A stretch of DNA of 14,036 nt. Origin: Spirochaetia bacterium (GTDB lineage: Bacteria; Spirochaetota; Spirochaetia; Treponematales; Breznakiellaceae). The notes under the pieces are model-generated. The model saw only the letters and a list, made by a program, of their open reading frames with translations, was not told the DNA's origin and made no database searches. This document shows, piece by piece, positions 8,186 through 14,036 of this stretch. Within the stretch, counting starts at the first letter, position 1, and each line of letters opens with the position of its first letter. Location of the stretch: assembly GCA_026002305.1 (NCBI GenBank), contig BOBI01000050.1, forward strand, positions 1 through 14,036, in the 5' to 3' direction. The translations under genes and the position numbers were made by a program.

Positions 8186-10558
8186 TTATATTGTCAATAT
8201 CACTTCGGTACGGCCTGCGCCGCCTAATTCCGGACGTGAAAAATAATAGTCTGAAACGGCGCCCTGGTTTTTTAAGAAGCCGTGAATCCCCTGCGAAAGT
8301 ATGCCGTCGCCTTTGCCGTGAACCACGGAGAAGCCGGTAAGCCCTGATATGACGGCGGCATCAATTTGTTTTTGCAGGGTTTCCAGCGCTTCCTGCAGGC
8401 GCATACCTCGGACATTTAGCTCTGCAACGGGTTTTATGTTCGATGTATAATCGACAGTTACCGAAATGTTTTTTTGCAGTTTAGAATCGTCCACAGCAAT
8501 GATCAGGTCTTTTTCGGGGTATGTCATTGATACGAAGCCTACTTCTACCACCCATGCGTCATTTTTCGCACGGCGGCGGAGAATTCCCCGTGCTTTTTTA
8601 TCGCCGGCAAGAACAACACCACCGGCTTTAAACTCCTGCTGTTGCGCAGGCGGTATGGGCTGCGAGGGCAAAAAGGTTCCTGGCATCTTTTCGCCTTCAC
8701 CTGTCTTTTCGCGCAAGTCTTCTTCAAACAGTTCAAGTTTTGCGGTTTCATTTTGGACGGAATCTTCTAAATTACGCAAGAATTCTTTTACTTTTAAGGT
8801 TTCCTCACGCGAAACACCGTTTTCTTTAAGCTCCCGTACAAGATTTTCAAGTGTTTTGCGGCTTTCGCTTAAAAGAGCGCGCAGCGTGCCCACAGAGCCG
8901 GATTTTATTTCAGCCTCTTTTTGCCTTAAACGAAGCTCTTTTAAATCGCTTTTTCGCAGCGCCTCTTTAAAATCACGCTCCCTTTCGTTAAATTCCCGCG
9001 TTGCCTGATCCAGGGCAAGATGCTTTTCTTTAAGGCCTGCGATAAGGGCGGAAACGTCGGCGCTGCCCGATTCAATATAGGTTTTTGCCTTTTCGATAAT
9101 ATCCGGTAACAGCCCGTAACGGCGGCTTATCTCAATTGCGCGGCTTTCCCCTGGAATCCCCATAACGATACGGTAAAGCGGCGCCAACAGCGTTGTGTCA
9201 AATTCAACAGAGGCGTTTTCCACAAGCGGATGGGTCCAGCCGTAATTTTTTAACGCGCCGTGGTGGGTCGTAACTAACAGGCGGCATTTGGTTTCGATAA
9301 GGTGATCCATAACTGCCATGGCGATAGCGCAGCCTTCCACAGGGTCTGTACCGGAGCCAAGTTCGTCCAGCAAAACAAGTGATTTTTCCGTTGAATCGTT
9401 TATAATCCCGCTGATATTGCTTATATGCGCGGAAAATGTCGAAAGCGAGGCTGCCAGCGACTGCTCGTCGCCAATATCAGCAAAAACACCGTCGAAAACC
9501 GGCAAAATAGTACCCTCCGCCGCAGGCAGGGCAAGACCGGCCTGGTTCATAAGCGCAAAGAGACCGGCAGTTTTCAGGCTTGCCGTTTTACCGCCTGTGT
9601 TAGGCCCCGTAATTATAACGGCGCGCAGATCATTCATTATAAGGTCGATTGGTACGGCGGAAGCGCCAAAGTGAGGATGCCGCGCCTGCTTTAATATAAG
9701 GGCGTTTCCATCTTTTGCGAAAACATTTTTTACGGAATAGTGCGCTTTTGCGCGCAGCATTTCCAAGCGCATAACATTTTCAAAAAATTCGCATAACGCC
9801 TGATAATAGGGTTTAATTTCGATTGTCATTTCGCGTAACACTGCAAGAATCTCCGCCTCAAGATTACGCTGCTGTATTAAAAGCTCATTGTTTTTTTCCA
9901 CAATGTCTTCAGGTTCGATAAAGATCGTCTGCCCGCCCGATGAAACATCGTGAACAATGCCGCGGAGGCGCCCTTTAAAATTGGCTTTAAGCGCCAGAAC
10001 AACACGCCCATCGCGCACCGAAGCGTTATTCGATTGAAGCATATTTCTTGTATCGGAAGCTGTTGTGTAGGCTGCCGCCCTGTTCTGTATTTCGGCGCTT
10101 AACGACGTTATGCGCTGCTTTATCGCGCGCAGGCGCGGCAGTTTCCGCATATTGCCGTCTTTGTCCAGCACGGCGAAGATAATTTCAGGTATTTTTGTAC
10201 AGTCAGGAATTCCCTGTGTCAACATGGAATCTGTCCCTAGCCAGCGGATAACCGCCGCCCCCTCTAAAACGAATTTACCTGTAGCGTAGGCTTCTTCTAT
10301 GGAAAGACCGGTACCCTCGACGTTAAGTTTTGGTAAAAATGCTTCGATTTCAGGCAATGTGCCGTGCGGCTCATTCCCGGCAGCATTGATTTTAGTAACT
10401 ATTTGGAAAACATCGTTTTTTAAATTTTTAACGGCATCCGTTTCATAAAGCGGTTCTTCTAGCAAAAGGCGCTCCCGTGCCTCGGCCGAATGGGAAAGAG
10501 CGGCAACACGGTTTCGGACAACATCATATTCAAGGAGTTTTAATGTTTTGCAGGACAT
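8186..10558 (-). CDS. mutS2: MutS2 family ATPase/endonuclease
   Basis: 790 residues, the usual MutS2 length. MutS2 proteins act on branched DNA and stalled ribosomes rather than in classical mismatch repair; they lack the MutS mismatch-recognition domain. Visible parts: an N-terminal core/clamp region beginning KTLKLLEYD, Walker A GPNTGGKT (318-325), a signature-type region [13 protein letters not shown] (367-379), Walker B LVLLDE (394-399), a highly charged coiled-coil region about 510-640, a small beta domain about 650-700, and a C-terminal Smr nuclease domain from about 714. In the Smr domain LDxHG is replaced by LNVRG and HGKGDG (747-752) is intact. The start matches the family N-terminus, but no Shine-Dalgarno site precedes it. 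The 35-nt gap to the divergent small gene must hold control signals for both directions, unless promoters lie inside the opposing genes. Confidence 0.95.
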   Translation of the reverse strand: MSCKTLKLLEYDVVRNRVAALSHSAEARERLLLEEPLYETDAVKNLKNDVFQIVTKINAAGNEPHGTLPEIEAFLPKLNVEGTGLSIEEAYATGKFVLEGAAVIRWLGTDSMLTQGIPDCTKIPEIIFAVLDKDGNMRKLPRLRAIKQRITSLSAEIQNRAAAYTTASDTRNMLQSNNASVRDGRVVLALKANFKGRLRGIVHDVSSGGQTIFIEPEDIVEKNNELLIQQRNLEAEILAVLREMTIEIKPYYQALCEFFENVMRLEMLRAKAHYSVKNVFAKDGNALILKQARHPHFGASAVPIDLIMNDLRAVIITGPNTGGKTASLKTAGLFALMNQAGLALPAAEGTILPVFDGVFADIGDEQSLAASLSTFSAHISNISGIINDSTEKSLVLLDELGSGTDPVEGCAIAMAVMDHLIETKCRLLVTTHHGALKNYGWTHPLVENASVEFDTTLLAPLYRIVMGIPGESRAIEISRRYGLLPDIIEKAKTYIESGSADVSALIAGLKEKHLALDQATREFNERERDFKEALRKSDLKELRLRQKEAEIKSGSVGTLRALLSESRKTLENLVRELKENGVSREETLKVKEFLRNLEDSVQNETAKLELFEEDLREKTGEGEKMPGTFLPSQPIPPAQQQEFKAGGVVLAGDKKARGILRRRAKNDAWVVEVGFVSMTYPEKDLIIAVDDSKLQKNISVTVDYTSNIKPVAELNVRGMRLQEALETLQKQIDAAVISGLTGFSVVHGKGDGILSQGIHGFLKNQGAVSDYYFSRPELGGAGRTEVILTI

Positions 10559-10593
10559 AGTATATTGGGTAGTATAATCTTAAGGAGACATCT

Positions 10594-10818
10594 ATGGAAA
10601 CAGGAAGACGCGACCCTAAAGCGCCGAGATTTTTGGAATTGACCATAACCGACAGCGAAGGAAAACTGTGGTCAAAAACAATAGCAAATGAAAAAACCTT
10701 TTCAACAGGTTCTGTCGGTTATTTTGGATCTGATAAAATCACAAATCCGGAAAGCGGCGAACGTTACCAATGCGGTTTTAATATTGCGTTAATAGGCAGC
10801 AAACCGGAAAAAAATTGA
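10594..10818 (+). CDS. Small hypothetical protein upstream of tonB
   Basis: 74 residues, not recognised. No signal peptide or membrane segment. It is polar with a probable beta-rich core (FLELTITD, KLWSKTI, STGSVGYFG, YQCGFNIALIG), as in a small single-domain fold. The start is well supported by AAGGAG (10582-10587) 6 nt before the ATG. The stop TGA 10816-10818 is one base before the GTG start of tonB, so the two are surely co-transcribed and probably translationally coupled. Good ribosome site, coupling and normal composition argue for a real gene. Its role may be linked to TonB or simply to the shared operon. Confidence 0.75.
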   Translation: METGRRDPKAPRFLELTITDSEGKLWSKTIANEKTFSTGSVGYFGSDKITNPESGERYQCGFNIALIGSKPEKN

Positions 10819-10819
10819 A

Positions 10820-11449
10820 GTGACCGCCCTTTTTAATACATTCTACAACAGTCCCCGGTACACAAGGCGGATTGTTGTAGGTGTTTTTGTTGTTGCGTTT
10901 CATGTCCTGCTTTTGTCGGTGCGCCCGGCGCTATCCGGCAAAACTGTTGCGGGCCTTCCTAAAAAGGAGCACGTTTTTAAACTTGCCGATATTAACGAAG
11001 CTCCGCCGCCCCCGCCTGCAGAGGAGCCGCCGCCCGATCTGCCGCGCCAAACCACAACTGAAAATATCGCGCAAACTATTATAGAGGTTGACGAAGCGCC
11101 GCAGGACATTGTTATCGCCGCCGCCCCCTCACAAAAATCAACAGAAGAAGAATACCTTCCTACAAATAAAGTTTCGCAAAAACCGATCTTTAGCAGAGGC
11201 TCCATTACCCCCGAATACCCAACCTTTGCCCTGCGCGCCGGTATTGAAGGGGTGGTGTATCTGGAATTGTTTATTGATAAAAACGGCGTTGTTCAAAAGG
11301 TCGTAATTTTAAAAGAAGACCCTGCCGGCCGGGGTTTCGGAGAATCCGCAGTTGCCGCCTTTACAGGCCAAAAATGCAAACCCGCCGAAGTAAACGGCCA
11401 GCCTGTGGCCGTCCGCTACCGCTACCCTGTCCGTTTCCGCATAAGCTAA
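10820..11449 (+). CDS. tonB: TonB-family energy transducer
   Basis: 209 residues. TonB couples the inner-membrane proton gradient (through ExbB-ExbD) to outer-membrane transporters. Visible order: a cytoplasmic N-terminus with Arg13, Arg16 and Arg17; one membrane anchor about residues 18-34 containing His28, in the place of the functional membrane His of TonB; a short Pro-rich spacer (APPPPPAEEPPPDLP, 61-75); a polar linker; and a TonB C-terminal domain about 128-207 with PEYP, GIEGVV, IDKNGVV and the final YRYPVRF strand. The spacer is short compared with enterobacterial TonB. The start is GTG, one base after the previous stop; no ATG offers a better N-terminus. No exbB or exbD is in the window. 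It ends 6 nt before the convergent argF stop. Confidence 0.9.
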   Translation: MTALFNTFYNSPRYTRRIVVGVFVVAFHVLLLSVRPALSGKTVAGLPKKEHVFKLADINEAPPPPPAEEPPPDLPRQTTTENIAQTIIEVDEAPQDIVIAAAPSQKSTEEEYLPTNKVSQKPIFSRGSITPEYPTFALRAGIEGVVYLELFIDKNGVVQKVVILKEDPAGRGFGESAVAAFTGQKCKPAEVNGQPVAVRYRYPVRFRIS

Positions 11450-11461
11450 CCAAGTTTAGCT
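11444..11461. other. Small stem-loop covering both convergent stop codons
   Basis: AGCTAA (11444-11449) and TTAGCT (11456-11461) form a 6-bp stem with a 6-nt loop. The stem contains the TAA of tonB on the plus strand and the TAA of argF on the minus strand. It is weak and has no T-tract, so a bidirectional terminator role is only a possibility. Confidence 0.35.
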
Positions 11462-12412
11462 ATTCTTACCGAGCCCTAATGTCGCAATCATAATGGCTTT
11501 AATCGTATGTTTGCGGTTTTCGGCTTCGTCCCAGACACGGCTTTCCGGCCCGTCTATAACGTCCGTAGAAACTTCTTCGTCGCGGATAGCGGGAAGGCAA
11601 TGTAAAAAGATCGTGTTTTTAAGACCAGTTTTTTGCATAAGTGCGCTGTTCACCCGGTATGGGGTTAGCAGTTTGACACGCCCCTCTTTTTTATCTTCCT
11701 CGCCCATTGACGCCCATACATCGGTGTAAATTGCGTGCGCACCTTTAACCTCGTCCGTATCAGGTGAAACGGTTATTACAGCGCCGGATTTACGGGCAAA
11801 GGGCGTACATTTTTCGATAAGGGCGCTATCGGGGTTTAGTTCCCCCGGGGTGATGATGCTGATATTTACGCCGAGTTTGGAGCATATAATGATAAGCGAT
11901 CGCGCGACATTATTCCGCCCGTCGCCTGAAAACACAAGTTTTTTACCGCGAACATCACCGAATTCTTCTTCCAGCGTCATAATATCCGCCAAAACCTGCG
12001 TGGGGTGAAAACTATCGGTAAGCCCGTTCCACACCGGCACGCCTGAATATTTTGCCAATGTCTCCACAGTTGACTGCTTAAAGCCGCGAAATTGAATGCC
12101 TGAAAACATACGCCCCAGCACACGCGCCGTGTCTTCGACGGTTTCTTTACTTCCAAGCTGAATATCCGCTGTGGAAAGAAAAACCGGATGCCCGCCTTCC
12201 TCGCCTATAGCGGTTTCAAATGCGCATCTGGTTCTTGTAGAGCGTTTTTCAAACAACAACGCAACGGTTTTACCCTTAAACCGTTTTTTTATCTTGCCTT
12301 CTTGCTGCTCTTTTTTTACTTTTCTTGATAATTTAAGTAAATACCGTATCTCGTCCGGCTCCCAGTCAAGCCATGTTAAAAGTGAACGCCCTTTTAAATT
12401 AAAATTACTCAT
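11456..12412 (-). CDS. argF: Ornithine carbamoyltransferase
   Basis: Cytosolic enzyme that joins carbamoyl phosphate and ornithine to make citrulline, or runs in reverse in the arginine deiminase pathway. 318 residues, trimer-forming family. Visible motifs: the carbamoyl-phosphate loop STRTR (58-62), HPTQ (136-139), GDGRNNVARS (163-172), DVWASMG (231-237, ornithine loop), HCLPA (271-275) and the C-terminal ENRKHTIKAIM helix. The DVWASMG and HCLP motifs favour ornithine over aspartate transcarbamylase. AAGGA (12425-12421) 8 nt upstream supports ATG 12412, and a perfect TATAAT lies further upstream. It stands alone: no arc or other arg genes are adjacent, so biosynthetic (ArgF) and catabolic (ArcB) roles cannot be separated. 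Confidence 0.95.
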   Translation of the reverse strand: MSNFNLKGRSLLTWLDWEPDEIRYLLKLSRKVKKEQQEGKIKKRFKGKTVALLFEKRSTRTRCAFETAIGEEGGHPVFLSTADIQLGSKETVEDTARVLGRMFSGIQFRGFKQSTVETLAKYSGVPVWNGLTDSFHPTQVLADIMTLEEEFGDVRGKKLVFSGDGRNNVARSLIIICSKLGVNISIITPGELNPDSALIEKCTPFARKSGAVITVSPDTDEVKGAHAIYTDVWASMGEEDKKEGRVKLLTPYRVNSALMQKTGLKNTIFLHCLPAIRDEEVSTDVIDGPESRVWDEAENRKHTIKAIMIATLGLGKNS

Positions 12413-12420
12413 TTTTTGAT

Positions 12421-12425
12421 TCCTT
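12421..12425 (-). promoter_or_regulatory. Ribosome binding site of argF
   Basis: AAGGA on the minus strand, 8 nt before the argF ATG at 12412-12410. Confidence 0.7.
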
Positions 12426-12436
12426 AATAGCGTTTC

Positions 12437-12442
12437 ATTATA
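12437..12442 (-). promoter_or_regulatory. Probable -10 box of the argF promoter
   Basis: A perfect TATAAT on the minus strand, 24 nt before the argF start and upstream of its ribosome site. No good TTGACA lies 16-18 nt further up; the best match there (TTAAAT) is weak, so the promoter may need an activator or be weak. No ARG-box operator could be recognised. Confidence 0.5.
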
Positions 12443-12560
12443 CTAAAACTTCGCAAGAAATTTAAGGACATGTATCACGGCCTCAGCAATTTTCATTTTA
12501 CATCAAGAATAGGAAGACGCGCCGCTCCAAATACATTTTTTCTGCCTTTAACACAAAAAC

Positions 12561-12687
12561 GGTAAACGGGCAAAGAACCCAGTGTTCCGCATTGTGCTAT
12601 CGGAACGTCGTCTTTATTTTGATCACCAGTGGCGCTTTAATCCGCATGACGCAATATGCGTCACACTGGAACCTTTGCCCGTTTACC
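12561..12687. repeat. 127-bp inverted-repeat element (MITE-like or structured RNA)
   Basis: The arms 12561-12585 and 12663-12687 are 25 nt each and complementary at 22 positions: 15 bp perfect (GGTAAACGGGCAAAG on the left), a 3-nt mismatch block, then 7 bp perfect (CCAGTGT). Between them lie two further palindromes, GTTCCG/CGGAAC (12584-12589 with 12601-12606) and TGACGCA-ATA-TGCGTCA (12647-12663). The whole could fold as a long stem with two inner hairpins. I see no convincing target-site duplication at the ends and no open frame inside. A small non-autonomous mobile element, a REP-like element and a structured non-coding RNA are all possible. Confidence 0.65.
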
Positions 12688-12703
12688 ACCTCTACCACAA
12701 AAG

Positions 12704-12738
12704 CAGAAAAAACGCATTTGACGCTAACATAGGGAAGA
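12704..12738 (+). repeat. 35-bp direct repeat, copy 1
   Basis: An exact 35-nt sequence, beginning CAGAAAAAACGC and ending ACATAGGGAAGA, recurs 185 nt downstream. It starts 16 nt after the right arm of the inverted-repeat element. Two copies at this distance do not make a CRISPR array. Confidence 0.85.
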
Positions 12739-12888
12739 AACATAAAGCCCCTGTCCATTCCGCAATGGAACCTGCGAGCGTTTGCATCATAGTACCAATT
12801 TTAGAACTGAATGCACCTCTGCTTTTGTCGGGTAATTAAGCCAAGGGCACAGGCTGTATAAGCCGCACGCCGCCTTTCCCGGCATAAA

Positions 12889-12923
12889 CAGAAAAAACGC
12901 ATTTGACGCTAACATAGGGAAGA
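12889..12923 (+). repeat. 35-bp direct repeat, copy 2
   Basis: Exact copy of the 35-nt sequence at 12704-12738. It ends two bases before the AATTAAC tandem array. The flanks of the two copies differ, so the duplicated unit is the 35 nt itself. Confidence 0.85.
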
Positions 12924-12925
12924 TC

Positions 12926-12960
12926 AATTAACAATTAACAATTAACAATTAACAATTAAC
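12926..12960 (+). repeat. Tandem heptamer array, five AATTAAC units
   Basis: Five perfect back-to-back copies of the 7-mer AATTAAC, with partial matches at both edges. Such arrays can change length by slippage. Here it lies in non-coding DNA, not in a recognisable promoter spacer. Confidence 0.9.
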
Positions 12961-13091
12961 AAAAGAAGCCTCTTTCCACTTAGCGTTTCACGCAAGACCG
13001 CAGGGAAATTTGGAAAATTTACATACAAAAGCTCCGCGTCCTTTTCGCACAAAAAAAGTGCATGGCACCGATCAGGCATGGTTAATGAAAA

Positions 13092-13133
13092 TAACCCAAC
13101 CCCCGCGCCGTTTACGGCGCGGGGGTTGGGTTA
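13092..13133 (-). terminator. Perfect 19-bp GC-rich hairpin, probable terminator
   Basis: The arms 13092-13110 and 13115-13133 are perfectly complementary over 19 bp (TAACCC, AACCCCC and GCGCCG blocks) around a 4-nt loop (TTTA on the plus strand, TAAA on the minus strand). On the minus strand the stem is followed by TTTTCATT, which fits an intrinsic terminator for the FGE/lectin-fold gene whose stop lies 113 nt upstream. There is no T-rich tail on the plus side. The stem is unusually long and perfect; a cruciform role beside a DGR target is an alternative. Confidence 0.6.
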
Positions 13134-13180
13134 GCGGATGGTTTTGTTAGGTCGTGCTATTGTCCGTGCTTTGGTTTACC

Positions 13181-13203
13181 ACCTCGTCGCAGAGCGGCGA
13201 GGT
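13181..13203. other. Stem-loop 10 bp with 3-nt loop
   Basis: ACCTCGTCGC (13181-13190) pairs with GCGGCGAGGT (13194-13203) around loop AGA. One position is a T-G wobble on the plus strand and a C-A mismatch on the minus strand, so the plus-strand transcript would fold slightly better. It lies between the FGE/lectin gene and the GC-rich hairpin. Confidence 0.6.
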
Positions 13204-13213
13204 AGGTCATTTT

Positions 13214-13241
13214 CCAAAATGTACCTGGCGCCAAATTTTGG
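13214..13241. other. Stem-loop just 3' of the FGE/lectin-fold gene
   Basis: CCAAAAT (13214-13220) and ATTTTGG (13235-13241) form a 7-bp stem around a 14-nt loop that contains the palindrome GGCGCC. On the minus strand it begins 5 nt after the stop codon. Confidence 0.5.
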
Positions 13242-13246
13242 CTGTT

Positions 13247-14036
13247 CTAGGGGCACACAACACGGAACCCAAGATTGCCGTCCGTGCTGTCGGGATTGCC
13301 GTAGCCGCTGTAGCGGCTTGCAACCTCGCAGTAGGGAGCACCGTTGTCCCAGCCGCCGCCGCGCCTAACGCGGAGCGTGCCTGAACCGGCTCCCGTTGCA
13401 GAAGTTGAACTACTGATAGTGCCATACAAGTCCCAGCACCATTCCCATACATTGCCCGACATATCGAATATCCCTTTTCTGTTTGCCGCTTTTGTTCCTA
13501 CAGGATGCGCGCCATAGTCGGGATTGCCTGATCCAAGGCTGTACCCAGAATTAACGTCATACCATGCTACAGCGTCTATGGTTCCACTGCCCGAATACGT
13601 ATAATTCCACTGCGTATCATTCGGATCGCCGCCGCGAGCCGCATATTCCCACTCCGCTTCGGTTGGCAGGCGGTAACCGTTTGCTGATGTCTTAATTTTT
13701 GCGGCATCCACATCGGCTGCGTTTGTAGAATTTTTTAGGATTGTTGTCCATTCAGCCTCTTTATAATACACAGGTGTTTTGCCGCTCATTTCGCTATAGG
13801 CGTTACACCATACAATAGCGTCCCGCCAACTTATTCTGGTTACAGGACGGAGCGTCCTGTTTGCGGCTGTCACCGCGCCGGTTCCGGTCGTTCCGTGTCC
13901 TTCTACACCCGCGTTTGCGAATGTGTAACCGTTTGCTGTCGCCCAGTCGTATACCTCTTTCCACAGGCTCCATGTGGTTTCGTGGGCGGCAATTTTAAAT
14001 GCGGTTATGGTTTGCACGCTGGTACGGCCCGCTATG
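13247..14036 (-). CDS. FGE/SUMF1-type (C-type lectin fold) protein, 5'-truncated; candidate DGR target
   Basis: The frame is open to the window edge (an IAGRTS stretch precedes GTG 14017), so the true start is outside and 14017 is not a real start. Stop TAG is at 13249-13247. FGE-sulfatase domain landmarks in order: AAHETTWSLWKEVY, ISWRDAIVWCNAYSE, YRLPTEAEWEYAARGG, DMSGNVWEWCWD, then RRGGGWDN...YC...R...PD...LGFRVV. This is the formylglycine-generating-enzyme/C-type-lectin fold. Only one Cys lies in the tail where true FGE has a redox Cys pair, so catalysis is doubtful and a binding role is likelier. The tail from Trp (13351-13349) is dense in Tyr, Ser, Gly, Asp and Asn on NNC codons, as in DGR variable proteins such as Treponema denticola TvpA. 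Whether it is secreted cannot be seen, because the N-terminus is missing. Confidence 0.9.
   Translation of the reverse strand, partial: IAGRTSVQTITAFKIAAHETTWSLWKEVYDWATANGYTFANAGVEGHGTTGTGAVTAANRTLRPVTRISWRDAIVWCNAYSEMSGKTPVYYKEAEWTTILKNSTNAADVDAAKIKTSANGYRLPTEAEWEYAARGGDPNDTQWNYTYSGSGTIDAVAWYDVNSGYSLGSGNPDYGAHPVGTKAANRKGIFDMSGNVWEWCWDLYGTISSSTSATGAGSGTLRVRRGGGWDNGAPYCEVASRYSGYGNPDSTDGNLGFRVVCP
13250..13351 (-). other. Candidate DGR variable region (3' end of FGE/lectin gene)
   Basis: Between the Trp of GGGW and the Phe of GFR, 13 of 27 codons are AAC or AAC-like with changes only at the first two bases (GAC, AAC, TAC, AGC and GGC types). These are the products expected from adenine mutagenesis of a template rich in AAC. 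All three Tyr codons here are TAC, whereas in the rest of the visible gene I count 4 TAC and 9 TAT. Fixed scaffold residues (Cys, Arg, Pro, GFR) sit between the varied ones. No template repeat or reverse transcriptase is in the window, so this is inference. Confidence 0.45.

Larger units (their letters stand above)
12413..13246. other. 834-nt gap without credible genes, rich in repeats and stem-loops
   Basis: This stretch lies between the 3' end of the minus-strand FGE/lectin-fold gene and the 5' end of argF. An 85-codon open frame (12582-12839) and short frames near 13138-13384 show no family resemblance, overlap repeat structures or the real gene, and are judged non-coding. It holds the argF promoter and ribosome site, a 127-bp inverted-repeat element, two 35-bp direct repeats, a heptamer tandem array and three stem-loops, listed separately. 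I see no tRNA, no rRNA and no copy of the downstream variable tail. Confidence 0.6.

Noticed and set aside
8466..9008. 180-codon plus-strand frame opposite mutS2
   Set aside because: It is antisense to the charged coiled-coil region of mutS2, giving Ser/Arg/Phe-rich sequence without a family match.
12582..12839. 85-codon plus-strand open frame in the gap before the FGE gene
   Set aside because: It runs across the inverted-repeat element and one direct repeat, shows no family resemblance or convincing ribosome site, and its composition looks like translated non-coding DNA.
12704..12923. Possible CRISPR array from the 35-bp repeats
   Set aside because: Only two copies, 150 nt between them, no regular spacers and no cas genes.
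12413..13246. Search of the gap for a DGR template repeat or reverse-transcriptase remnant
   Set aside because: No segment resembles the FGE tail sequence and no reverse-transcriptase motif appears in any frame.
13138..13384. Overlapping short plus-strand frames opposite the FGE tail
   Set aside because: They are antisense to the conserved FGE domain tail and its stem-loops; Ala/Cys/Arg-rich sequences without family resemblance.

Overview
The window looks like a stretch of chromosome from a spirochaete, most likely a host-associated Treponema-type organism. This rests on three things: several lipoproteins with relaxed spirochaete-style lipoboxes, a moderate-GC genome with tightly packed housekeeping genes, and a formylglycine-generating-enzyme-like (FGE/C-type-lectin-fold) protein of the kind expanded in gut treponemes. 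The assignment is inferred from protein character alone; there is no rRNA or tRNA in the window.

Left part (1-5897, plus strand): the C-terminal end of a family-4 glycosyltransferase, then a compact co-directional cluster. It holds two unrecognised lipoproteins that overlap by 23 nt, purine nucleoside phosphorylase (deoD), a protein resembling the DUF4037 nucleotidyltransferase-like group, and a lipoprotein with an HEGFH zinc-peptidase signature. Spacings run from a 23-nt overlap to a 17-nt gap, so this is probably one operon mixing nucleoside salvage with cell-envelope proteins.

Middle part (5881-10558, minus strand): mutS2 and cysK, with a clear intrinsic terminator after cysK, then a pentapeptide-repeat protein with an N-terminal Cys/His cluster, closely followed by a metallo-beta-lactamase-fold protein in which the conserved Asp of HxHxDH is Lys. 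The last of these overlaps the 3' end of the plus-strand peptidase gene by 17 nt.

Right-middle (10594-12412): a 74-residue protein of unknown function and a compact TonB on the plus strand, divergent from mutS2. They converge on ornithine carbamoyltransferase (argF) on the minus strand; only 6 nt separate the tonB and argF stop codons.

Right end (12413-14036): an accessory-looking region. An 834-nt stretch without credible genes carries a 127-bp element bounded by 25-nt inverted repeats, two exact 35-bp direct repeats, five tandem AATTAAC heptamers, and three stem-loops, one of them a perfect 19-bp GC-rich hairpin. These lie 3' of a minus-strand FGE/C-type-lectin-fold gene that runs off the window. 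Its last ~35 codons are full of NNC codons (TAC, AGC, GAC, GGC, AAC), as expected for the variable region of a diversity-generating retroelement (DGR). No reverse transcriptase or template repeat is in the window, so if a DGR acts on this gene it acts from elsewhere. This is the most interesting signal seen.
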